Part shown: one piece after another, positions 1 through 7,132 of the stretch
Layout: every line of letters starts with the position of its first letter
Position numbering within the stretch: the first letter of the stretch is position 1
Translations under genes and position numbers: made by a program
NCBI GenBank assembly: GCA_009695405.1
Contig: SIAZ01000013.1
Coordinates: 1 to 26,026, forward strand
Length of the DNA stretch: 26,026 nt
Reading direction: 5' to 3'
Source: Pedosphaera sp.
GTDB taxonomy: Bacteria; Verrucomicrobiota; Verrucomicrobiia; Limisphaerales; UBA9464
Notes under the pieces: generated by a model
Told to the model about the DNA's origin: nothing
The model's database searches: none
The model's input: only the letters and a program-made list of their open reading frames with translations

Positions 1-98
1 TTACCGCTCGATAACCAGTTGCGAACGACCTCGCATTTGAACGATTTATCGAACTTCCGGCGCGTTTTTGTAGGGGAGTCTTTGATGATGGATTCCAT
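1..98 (-). CDS. IS3-type transposase OrfA, N-terminal part (runs off left edge)
   Basis: Reading leftwards from an ATG at 98, 32 codons stay open to the window edge. The peptide begins MESIIKDSP and continues with a basic segment, RRKFDKSFKCEVVRNWLSSG, that resembles the first helix of the helix-turn-helix domain (HTH_Tnp_1) of IS3-family OrfA proteins. This protein normally binds the element ends and works with OrfB (DDE integrase) as a fusion made by frameshifting. A purine-rich AGAGGA lies about 9 bases before the ATG, and an in-frame stop lies just upstream, so the start is well supported. The rest of the element is outside the window. The neighbouring MASE1 gene, transcribed towards this element, ends 62 bases before this start, which suggests the insertion cut it. 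Family assignment rests on 32 residues only. Confidence 0.65.
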   Translation of the reverse strand, partial: MESIIKDSPTKTRRKFDKSFKCEVVRNWLSSG

Positions 99-159
99 GG
101 TACAGGATTCCTCTTACTCTCCGTCCGAGAAATCGAAGCAACCTCAAAGGAAAAAGAGG

Positions 160-714
160 CTACGTTGAAGGGAGAGAGAGGCTTGTTTCGAAGTGTGCCC
201 GAGGGGGTTGAATGAGAATGGGAGTCAGAGCAAGAACCGCCACCATATCACCGGCCCACCATATCCACCACTCCCGAAGAAAGAGGGTTGTCGAAGAGGC
301 TGTGGCAGCACAACCGATGAGCGCGCTTATATTAACTGAAATACCAAGAACGAGAATGAGAGGGAAAACGTCGCGCGGTTCGAGTAGTCGGCCGGGTAGC
401 TTTAGCCATTTTCGAATCCAAATGCTACTGACACACACTTCAACAGCATTACCGGCGGTGGCTCCGATAATAAGTTCCCAAGGGCTGCCGTACATCATGT
501 AGAGCAGCATATGCCCGAGGGTAATGCCCGGTACGACGATGGGGCCTCGAAGTATACCAAGGCCAAGAGTAATGCCTGAGGGTAGCCAAATGTTGGGGAT
601 TAAGTGACCGCCCTGAATCATAGCGTGAGACAAGCGTGCCAGCACAAACTGGAGAATCGCGATTCCCAGCCAAAGTGCCCACGGCCAATTCAGGACTGAT
701 TTAAGTATTCGCAA
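160..714 (-). CDS. MASE1-domain membrane sensor, C-terminally truncated
   Basis: This 184-residue, strongly hydrophobic protein matches the MASE1 integral-membrane sensor domain: an early PNIWLPSGITLGLGIL segment, a later GATAGNAVEV helix, and WWAGDMVAVLALTPILI near the end. In known proteins MASE1 (about 300 residues, around eight helices) sits in front of PAS, histidine kinase, GGDEF or EAL output domains. Here the chain stops within or just after the membrane part with no output domain, and a transposase starts 62 bases further on. I infer that an insertion sequence removed the 3' end; the last residues (about HFETSLSLPST) may already be element sequence. No in-frame ATG exists near the 5' end; the TTG at 714 is the first usable start, and no Shine-Dalgarno sequence is visible. 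It is probably not a functional signalling protein. Confidence 0.6.
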   Translation of the reverse strand: MRILKSVLNWPWALWLGIAILQFVLARLSHAMIQGGHLIPNIWLPSGITLGLGILRGPIVVPGITLGHMLLYMMYGSPWELIIGATAGNAVEVCVSSIWIRKWLKLPGRLLEPRDVFPLILVLGISVNISALIGCAATASSTTLFLREWWIWWAGDMVAVLALTPILIQPPRAHFETSLSLPST

Positions 715-821
715 CGAAAAGATAACTAATCAAATTAGAGTTATTTCGACAAGTGCCTTACTGCACTTTGAGATGCTTCATAGCTTCCCACCGAGACATC
801 ATGGAGGCATCCTTCTCATCG

Positions 822-1565
822 ATGAAGGCCGTTATTTTAGCTGCGGGTAAAGGGACCCGCATGGGAAACCTCACTCAAGAACTGCCCAAGCCTATGCTTG
901 TTGTCGAGGGGCGCCCTATTCTAGATCATATCGTGGAGGGCTTAAAATCCTGCGGAATTACTGAATTTCATATTATTACAGGATGGCGAGCCGATGTGAT
1001 TGAAGCCCACTTTGGGGATGGTTCGATGTTAGGAGTTCGGATGAGTTATTCGCGACAAGAGGTGCAGGATGGCACAGGTAAAGCCCCTGAGTTGGCAAAA
1101 GTATTTGTGGGCGACGACGACTTTATTTTGACCTATGGAGACATCTTGGTCCGACCTGAGACGTACCGTCGAATGTTGGATCGATGGACTTCAGGAAAAT
1201 TCTCTGGCGTGATTACCGTCACTGAGGGAGAAGATGTGACAAAGGGAGGGCTTTTCTTTTTTGACGACCGATTTTGCCTAACTCGGCTCGTCGAAAAACC
1301 GTCCCAAGACGAAATTAAAATTCTTCGATCAACAGGTTGGATCAAAGCTGGGGAACCTGTTTGGTATAATGCGGGTATTTATCTTTTTCGACCCAACCTG
1401 TTTAATTTCACTGCACGACTGCAGAAATCACCTCGAGGCGAGTACGAATTAACCGATGCCTTGTCCGCGATGGTCGAGAGTGGTGATCTTTTGGCAGGTT
1501 TGAAAATCGAGGGGCGTTGGGTCGATGTGCGTGATCCCGCTGTGCTGGCTTCCCTTCAAACATGA
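822..1565 (+). CDS. Nucleotidyltransferase family protein (sugar-1-phosphate type)
   Basis: This 247-residue protein begins MKAVILAAGKGTRMG and has a following PKPM, the nucleotide-binding signature LAAGxGTRM-x(n)-PK of the NTP_transferase superfamily. These enzymes join an NTP to a sugar-1-phosphate, releasing pyrophosphate, to make activated sugars for polysaccharide or LPS synthesis. A GD pair (ILTYGDIL) in the expected metal-binding region, an EKP motif and a late WxDVRDP segment also fit. Residues IITGWRADVIEAHFGDG match the second strand region. The sugar and nucleotide cannot be deduced. I chose ATG 822 because it places the signature at the usual N-terminus; an ATG at 801 (7 extra residues) and a GTG at 753 are alternatives. 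The stop overlaps the next start by 4 bases (ATGA), so the two genes are probably co-transcribed. Confidence 0.85.
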   Translation: MKAVILAAGKGTRMGNLTQELPKPMLVVEGRPILDHIVEGLKSCGITEFHIITGWRADVIEAHFGDGSMLGVRMSYSRQEVQDGTGKAPELAKVFVGDDDFILTYGDILVRPETYRRMLDRWTSGKFSGVITVTEGEDVTKGGLFFFDDRFCLTRLVEKPSQDEIKILRSTGWIKAGEPVWYNAGIYLFRPNLFNFTARLQKSPRGEYELTDALSAMVESGDLLAGLKIEGRWVDVRDPAVLASLQT

Positions 1566-2791
1566 GTCAACTCTCTCAAACGACGAAAACGGGGGGGGCA
1601 CGGTTGCGTTTACGCTTGGCGCCTTCAGCCGAAATGGCCGTTCGATCGGGGCATCCTTGGGTCTATGCGGAACGGATACGTGAAATCAGTCGTGAAGGAA
1701 TTTCTGGGGAAATTGCTATTGTCTACGATCGCAAGGATCGTTTTATGGCCTTCGGGTTGTTTGATCCAGACTCACCAATCCGGCTTAGAATTTTGCATTC
1801 GGGTCCGCCGATTGTGGCTGACGAGGCTTGGTGGCAAGCGCGGATGACCTCTGCGGTAGAAAAAAGAAGGCCGTGGTTTCAACAAGGCACCGATGGATAT
1901 CGGCTCGTTAATGGCGAATCAGATGGGTGGCCCGCATTGATTTTGGACCGCTACGGGTCGACCTTGGTCCTTAAGTTGTATTCCGCCGTGTGGTTGCCAC
2001 GAATGGCGGATTTGCAACGATGGATTGTTTCGGCGGTGACGGCAGAGAGAATTGTGCTCCGCTTAAGCCGGAATGTTCAGGATGTCTTTGAGCGTGCTGG
2101 ACATCGCGACGGGCAAAATTTAGTTGGAACTGAAACCTCGGAGGGCGTGATTTTTAAGGAGGATGGATTAAGGTTTTGGTCGGATGTTGTGAAAGGTCAG
2201 AAGACGGGGTTTTTTCTAGATCAACGGGAGAATCGGCGGCGTATCGGGAAACTCAGTGTCGGCGCAGAAGTCTTGAACGCTTTTAGTTTCAGCGGCGGAT
2301 TTTCGCTCCATGCGGCTCGAGGTGGTGCGGTCGCTGTGACTGATCTGGATTGTTCACCCCACGCCCTTGAAGCTGCGCGTCGGAATTTCCAACTCAACCG
2401 CGACGATTCCACTCTCGCGTCCGCTCGGCATCAATCGGTGCAAGCGGATGCCTTCGACTGGTTGGAGAACGGCCCTGGTCAGTTTGACGTGGTTATTTGT
2501 GATCCTCCCTCCTTGGCCAGACGTGAACATGAACGTGCAGGCGCCATTGATGCGTACCGTCGATTGGCGACATCTTCAGTTGGGAAAGTGCGTTCAGGAG
2601 GGCTGTTGCTAACCGCCTCTTGTTCGGCCCATGTTTTAGCCGAGGAATTTCATGCGGCAGTTGCCGAAGGACTGCGGCGGACGGGACGTCGTTATGAAGA
2701 ACTTGAACAAGTTGGGCATGCTCTAGATCACCCGACTACTTTTGATGAAGCTCGTTATTTAAAGGCAGTCTACCTGCGGATGTTGGACTAA
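1562..2791 (+). CDS. Class I SAM-dependent rRNA methyltransferase, RlmI-like
   Basis: This 409-residue protein has the layout of RlmI/YccW-type 23S rRNA (cytosine-5) methyltransferases. There is an N-terminal PUA-like RNA-binding region with SGHPWVYAERI, a linker with the GTDGYRLVNGESDGWPALILDRY segment, and a C-terminal Rossmann methyltransferase. Motif I is NAFSFSGGFSLHAARGG (about residues 239-255), followed by an acidic TDLD that would bind the SAM ribose. Motif IV is CDPPS at about 313-317, and a late SCSAH contains a candidate catalytic cysteine. FFLDQRENR precedes motif I as in the family. Length is normal (about 390-410). The gene overlaps the nucleotidyltransferase gene by 4 bases, which indicates translational coupling; I see no functional link. 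The exact target base (C1962 in E. coli) is inferred by homology only. Confidence 0.88.
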   Translation: MSQLSQTTKTGGARLRLRLAPSAEMAVRSGHPWVYAERIREISREGISGEIAIVYDRKDRFMAFGLFDPDSPIRLRILHSGPPIVADEAWWQARMTSAVEKRRPWFQQGTDGYRLVNGESDGWPALILDRYGSTLVLKLYSAVWLPRMADLQRWIVSAVTAERIVLRLSRNVQDVFERAGHRDGQNLVGTETSEGVIFKEDGLRFWSDVVKGQKTGFFLDQRENRRRIGKLSVGAEVLNAFSFSGGFSLHAARGGAVAVTDLDCSPHALEAARRNFQLNRDDSTLASARHQSVQADAFDWLENGPGQFDVVICDPPSLARREHERAGAIDAYRRLATSSVGKVRSGGLLLTASCSAHVLAEEFHAAVAEGLRRTGRRYEELEQVGHALDHPTTFDEARYLKAVYLRMLD

Positions 2792-2851
2792 ATCGGATTG
2801 GAAGGAGTGCGGAATTTGTAACCCAAGCTTGCCCGCCGTTACTTTCCGTTG

Positions 2852-4189
2852 ATGGTTGGGGCGATGTTAGGACTGAGACGTTTTGTGGGATGGATTTTGC
2901 GGGTATGGCTGTTGCCTTTTTCGCTATGGGCTTTGGGTCTGTGGTCGGTTGGATCTAGGTCATGTACAGCGCAAGAGTTTCGGACAGCGTCGAGCACCAC
3001 CTTTGACAAGTGGATGTACCCCTTTGAATTCGGGACCGGCGGAACTCGCCCTGTTGCTCCGACCTTTGCTTCCTTCGATACGCGATTTGATACGCGAGAC
3101 GCCCAATTTTTGATGGGATGGAAAACGGAAAGCTGGGTTCAACTGGGGTTGCCTACCTCTCGCTATATCCTCAGCAAAGTTCGCCTTTCTGTTTCTGTTT
3201 CGGCGGATCAGACATTTATTTATGATCCGACCTTTGATTCTTACCGCACCCATTTAGGGACCAACGAGATCGCGTGGACACGGGATCAGGATGGGGGTCG
3301 TCCTGTAGAATTTTTTGGGACTGGTTTTCGGAATGGATTCACAGCAGAGACCTACGCAAATGAGAGTCCTTATGGTCCGGTTGGCGGATTTACCAGCGAC
3401 ACGATTTCGGTCGGAACACGCAATGCTTTTGCGGCGGTTTACGACACTGAAGGAAACCTCATTGATACCTCCAATCATGTGGGGCAGAGGAATGCGAATT
3501 GGACCAACGCCTCATTTGAAGCCGTGCCATGGGCCGTAGGCTTGACCGCCCAAGCGATACCCGGGGCATTAGTTCCGGTAGGCAGCGTTTTTACCTTCGA
3601 TCTGGATCTATCTGATCCTTTAATTGCGGGATATCTTGGGCGGGCTTTGTCGGCGGGCACTTTAGATCTGATGTTAAGTTCTCTATCACCCGCCCAGCAG
3701 GTGACTCCCGGTGGAACTGGATTTGGCGGTCTCGGTTCTTATCCCCAGTGGTCGACTCACGAAAATCTTCTTTTCAAAGGGCCCTTGCTGGAAGTGGAAG
3801 GAACGGTCATCCGTGATACAGATAGCGATGTTGATGGATTGCCAGATGACTGGGAGAGATTATTTTTGGGGGATCTTTCCTCAACGGGAACAGGGGACGC
3901 GGATGGGGACGGATTAGTGAATCAAGAAGAGTTTATTGCAGGAACAAATCCTCGCTCGGCAGAATCGACCTTTCGATTGACCTTGAGTGGCCCGCCCTTA
4001 CAAACGGAGCTCTCCTTTCGGTTTGCGCCGGGTCGCCGATATAGGGTCGAACAGAGTGAGGATCTTACCCGATGGATTCGGGCTGCGGGACAGTTGAGCT
4101 ATCCAAGTCGAGGCGTCTGTGTCTGGAAGGCGGACGTCCAACAGGATAGTTCACTCTTTTATCGAGTTCGAGTTGACGAAATTCGTTGA
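2852..4189 (+). CDS. Secreted protein with calcium-type (thrombospondin-3-like) repeats
   Basis: The 445-residue product starts with a basic stretch (LRRFVG) and a long hydrophobic segment ending near SRSCTAQEF, a signal peptide with probable cleavage around TAQ. Residues from about 45 to 325 form a large extracellular region I do not recognise. Near residue 330 come two acidic motifs, DTDSDVDGLPDDWE and DADGDGLVNQEEFIAGTNP, which match the DxDxDGxxD calcium-binding repeats common in exported proteins of this phylum. A final domain of about 75 residues (RYRVEQSEDLTRW) resembles the C-terminal beta domain that often follows these repeats. Calcium binding and cell-surface placement are inferred. 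I chose ATG 2852; the TTG directly before it and ATG 2864 are alternatives. It stands alone, convergent with uppP. Confidence 0.75.
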   Translation: MVGAMLGLRRFVGWILRVWLLPFSLWALGLWSVGSRSCTAQEFRTASSTTFDKWMYPFEFGTGGTRPVAPTFASFDTRFDTRDAQFLMGWKTESWVQLGLPTSRYILSKVRLSVSVSADQTFIYDPTFDSYRTHLGTNEIAWTRDQDGGRPVEFFGTGFRNGFTAETYANESPYGPVGGFTSDTISVGTRNAFAAVYDTEGNLIDTSNHVGQRNANWTNASFEAVPWAVGLTAQAIPGALVPVGSVFTFDLDLSDPLIAGYLGRALSAGTLDLMLSSLSPAQQVTPGGTGFGGLGSYPQWSTHENLLFKGPLLEVEGTVIRDTDSDVDGLPDDWERLFLGDLSSTGTGDADGDGLVNQEEFIAGTNPRSAESTFRLTLSGPPLQTELSFRFAPGRRYRVEQSEDLTRWIRAAGQLSYPSRGVCVWKADVQQDSSLFYRVRVDEIR

Positions 4190-4285
4190 ACTGAAGGCGT
4201 TGAGTAAGTCCTAAACGTGTCTTAAACTTGATTGGGTTTGGAGGATAAGTCTGAGAGTTTGATCTTAGTGGACTCGTAGACGAAA

Positions 4286-5074
4286 TCAGGAGCAATAAGC
4301 AAAAGCCAGTAGTAGGATTCCAGCGACAATTCTGTACCATCCGAAGGCGGTAAAGCTATGAGAACGGACATAGTTCAGGAGCCATCGGACGGAGACAAAG
4401 GCGGTAATAGCTGCGATGACACCTGCGAAAGCGATGAGAGCGACGGGTTCGTGTGGGGAAGGATGACGGAGAGCGTCCAAGGTTTCTTTGGCACCGGCCG
4501 CCATCAAGGTGGGGATGCCTAGGAGGAAAGAGAATTCAGTGGCAGCGGCGCGCGATAAACCAAAGGCCAAAGCTAGCAAGATAGTGGTACCAGATCGAGA
4601 AGCTCCAGGGAAGCAGGCGGCGATGAGTTGCCCACCGGCCACAGCGATAGCAATGGACCAACTAACAGAATCACTGCCCGCCCGATTTTTGAGCTGAGCC
4701 TCAAGAGCGACGAAGAAAATGCCGCCAGCGAGAGTGGCCCAAGCGACTGGAGCGAGGTCTTTAGGCAGTTTCATTCCGGCCTCTTTTAAGGCTAGACCAC
4801 CGATGGCAGTTATAATGAATGCGGTGGCTAGCTTGAGCAGGTAATCACGTTGAGCCGGTTCATTCCATTGAGTAAGAAGAGTGCGAACTCTGGAAGCGAA
4901 GACCACAAGAACTGCCAACACCGCTCCTGACTGAATTACCGTGTTGAACAGATCGCTATAGTGACGGCCGAGAAGTCTTTCGGCGATGAGGAGATGTCCG
5001 GTCGAGGAAACAGGGAGAAATTCGGTGACACCCTCGATCAAACCGAGGAGCGCTGCATAGAACCAGTCTGTCAT
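4286..5074 (-). CDS. uppP: Undecaprenyl-diphosphatase UppP (BacA family)
   Basis: This 262-residue integral membrane protein dephosphorylates undecaprenyl diphosphate to the monophosphate, recycling the lipid carrier for peptidoglycan and other envelope polymers. Overproduction gives bacitracin resistance in other bacteria. Both family signatures are present: EGVTEFLPVSSTGHL near residue 14, with the essential Glu pair region and His, and PGASRSGTTI near residue 155, with the catalytic Ser/Arg. About seven or eight hydrophobic helices are visible and the length is typical (about 265). The start is an ATG at 5074, in a 120-bp gap shared with divergent argB. No obvious terminator follows; the 3' end faces the secreted Ca-repeat gene. 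Confidence 0.95.
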   Translation of the reverse strand: MTDWFYAALLGLIEGVTEFLPVSSTGHLLIAERLLGRHYSDLFNTVIQSGAVLAVLVVFASRVRTLLTQWNEPAQRDYLLKLATAFIITAIGGLALKEAGMKLPKDLAPVAWATLAGGIFFVALEAQLKNRAGSDSVSWSIAIAVAGGQLIAACFPGASRSGTTILLALAFGLSRAAATEFSFLLGIPTLMAAGAKETLDALRHPSPHEPVALIAFAGVIAAITAFVSVRWLLNYVRSHSFTAFGWYRIVAGILLLAFAYCS

Positions 5075-5194
5075 AGTCAGAGTATTAAGACGAGGAGAGT
5101 GCCTGATTTGAAATACCGAAGTTCAGTAAACTTGAGTGGAGAGATAAAAACTCGGGCTGGCGATCCCTAGGGGTGGCACAGCATACTTTGGGCC

Positions 5195-6076
5195 ATGCAA
5201 GATCTCATTGCTAAGGCATCAGCCCTGCTTGAAGCGCTGCCCTACATTCAGAAGTTCGCCGGCAAAACATTTGTGGTGAAATACGGCGGCAGTTTTATGG
5301 ATTCGCCGGATTCAGCCGTTCGTGAGGGAGTGGCCCGCGACCTTGTTTTTTTGGAGGCGGTCGAAATCAATCCGGTGGTGGTGCACGGCGGCGGTAAAGC
5401 GATTACCCGAGCTATGGAGGTCGCGGGATTAAAGGCTTGTTTTATCCAAGGGCAACGAGTGACGGACGGCCCCACCGTTGAGGTGGTTGATCAGGTCTTG
5501 TCCCGAGAGATTAATCCGGAAGTGGTTCGTATGATCCGGCAATTGGGTGGGGTGGCGCAGGGGTTTGCTGGAACCGATATTTTTATTTGTCGCAAGTTGT
5601 GGTTGAGCAGTGCCTCAGGTGAACCGGTGGATATTGGGTTTGTGGGGGAAGTCACAGGTGTGAATACCTCTCCTTTGCTCGAGTGCATACAGAGGGGTAT
5701 TATTCCAGTGATCAGCCCCACAGCACGGGACGAGACAGGTCAGATTTACAATTGTAATGCCGACGTGGCTGCCGCCATGGCAGCGATTGCTTTGAAGGCT
5801 TGCCGGTTGGTTTTTATGTCGGATGTACCAGGTTTGATGCGGGATCCCAAGGATCCAAAGACGGTGATCCCCCACTTGCAGATTTCAGAGATACCCCAAC
5901 TTAAGTCGCTGGGTATTGTTGATAAGGGAATGATTCCGAAGGTGGACAGTGCCGTGGCCGCGTTGAGGGCGGGCGTGGATAAAGTTTCTTTGGTCGATGG
6001 TCGGATTGCTCACTCGGTCTTATTGGAAATCTTTACTGATGCTGGAATTGGCACCGAAGTCGTCTTGGGACCGTGA
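5195..6076 (+). CDS. argB: Acetylglutamate kinase
   Basis: This 293-residue amino-acid kinase phosphorylates N-acetyl-L-glutamate with ATP, the second step of arginine synthesis in the cytoplasm. Seen in the sequence: the nucleotide loop VVKYGGS, the substrate-binding VVHGGGKAI, and the C-terminal HSVLLEIFTDAGIGTEV block typical of ArgB. An N-terminal helix (ALLEALPYIQKFAGK) precedes the core. In characterised enzymes this helix goes with the hexameric, arginine-inhibited form, so feedback inhibition by arginine is a reasonable inference. Start is ATG 5195; no strong ribosome site is visible. No other arginine gene is in the window. About 200 bases after the gene hold only a weak hairpin (6208-6221) with no T-run. 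Confidence 0.95.
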   Translation: MQDLIAKASALLEALPYIQKFAGKTFVVKYGGSFMDSPDSAVREGVARDLVFLEAVEINPVVVHGGGKAITRAMEVAGLKACFIQGQRVTDGPTVEVVDQVLSREINPEVVRMIRQLGGVAQGFAGTDIFICRKLWLSSASGEPVDIGFVGEVTGVNTSPLLECIQRGIIPVISPTARDETGQIYNCNADVAAAMAAIALKACRLVFMSDVPGLMRDPKDPKTVIPHLQISEIPQLKSLGIVDKGMIPKVDSAVAALRAGVDKVSLVDGRIAHSVLLEIFTDAGIGTEVVLGP

Positions 6077-6275
6077 GAAGACTTTTTAGTTCCTTTTGAG
6101 GGGAGCCAAATTTAAAAATCGCACGCCGCTGGAGCGGTTCCAAGATACTTTGCTGACCTGAGGAGAACTCCATCGCCCGAGTTGATTTCTCTCTGGAGCC
6201 TCTATGGGCCTGACAACAGGCTTATGAGTGAGGGAAAGGTCGTTAGAAGAGATAGGTTAACAACCGATGCGGATA

Positions 6276-7055
6276 TCACTGTGGATTAAAGGAAGCAGTA
6301 TTGGTACGCCAAAGGTTCGAGGTGGCCCAAAAATTGATTGGTGCCAGACTTTTCCCATAGCGAAGGTACCGAACACTGCTGTCTACAAATGCGTAATTCG
6401 AGCCCTTTCCTTTGGTGCTACCTGACCGCCCATGTCGTCCATGCTCTAATTCTTCAATATCGTCACCCAAGGCGCTGGCGAAGAGGTCCATGTGGAAGTG
6501 GCCGTGCGAGGGTGCATCGGAACGTTTCTCGCCAAAGACAATGGTTTCGGAAGGTTCGATGATGCCAGAATCGGGAACACAATTGGTGACCGTATGACTG
6601 AGGTAGTTTTTAAAGTCTTCAGAGGTCGAAATACCCTCAAACCAATCGTTCCAACCGTTCATAATATAACTGCGCGGAGCGTTGTCGGCGAGGTGTGTGG
6701 GATCGGGTGAACCAAAGGTGTGCGGTGGCTTTGGGCCATCACTGGGGCAGCGTAGAATTTTAACATCGACATAGCCTGGTTGCATAAGAGTAGGCCAAGC
6801 CGGCCGATAGGTGCGTGGAACCATTAGCCCAGCGAAATCAACTCGGTAGGTCGCATGCGCAAGTCCCATTTGACGGAGGTTGTTGACACAGAAAATTCGT
6901 TGAGCTCCACCTTTAGCACTACCCAAAGAGGGAAGAAGCATTCCAGCGAGAATGGCGATAATGGCAATAACCACTAAGAGCTCGATCAAAGTGAACGCGT
7001 AAACTGTCGAGGTCGTTGATTTCTTCACGGACATTTGTTCGTCGACTGAAGCCAT
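6276..7055 (-). CDS. DUF1559-like pseudopilin with prepilin N-terminal cleavage motif
   Basis: The 259-residue product carries a type IV prepilin signature, AFTLIELLVVIAIIAILAG, with the conserved Glu at position +5 after the predicted cleavage. The residue before the Phe is Ala rather than the usual Gly. Such helices direct proteins into type II secretion or pilus-like fibres after processing by prepilin peptidase. The rest contains FCVNNLRQMGLAHATYR, the NNLRQ-type segment found in the large DUF1559 families of Planctomycetes and Verrucomicrobia, and a late HGRHGRSGS...NYAFVDSSVRYL, a variant of the His-x9-Asp-Gly motif with Ser in place of Gly. Function in these families is unknown. Start is uncertain: ATG 7055, ATG 7034 and TTG 7109 are all in frame, and none has a clear ribosome site. 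It diverges from the DUF1549/DUF1553 gene across 77 bases. Confidence 0.85.
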   Translation of the reverse strand: MASVDEQMSVKKSTTSTVYAFTLIELLVVIAIIAILAGMLLPSLGSAKGGAQRIFCVNNLRQMGLAHATYRVDFAGLMVPRTYRPAWPTLMQPGYVDVKILRCPSDGPKPPHTFGSPDPTHLADNAPRSYIMNGWNDWFEGISTSEDFKNYLSHTVTNCVPDSGIIEPSETIVFGEKRSDAPSHGHFHMDLFASALGDDIEELEHGRHGRSGSTKGKGSNYAFVDSSVRYLRYGKSLAPINFWATSNLWRTNTASFNPQ

Positions 7056-7132
7056 GTGAAGAAGCTTCAAAAAAAGTTCGAAGAGGATGGCTTCATTTCG
7101 CGTCGTCAAAATTTCTGTCTTGGACTTGTTTC

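Noticed and set aside
722..745. Imperfect AT-rich palindrome between the MASE1 and nucleotidyltransferase genes as an operator
   Set aside because: Needs a bulge and is AT-rich enough to occur by chance; no known site matched.
6208..6221. Hairpin GCCTG-ACAA-CAGGC between argB and the pseudopilin gene as a terminator
   Set aside because: Five-bp stem with no T-run on either strand.
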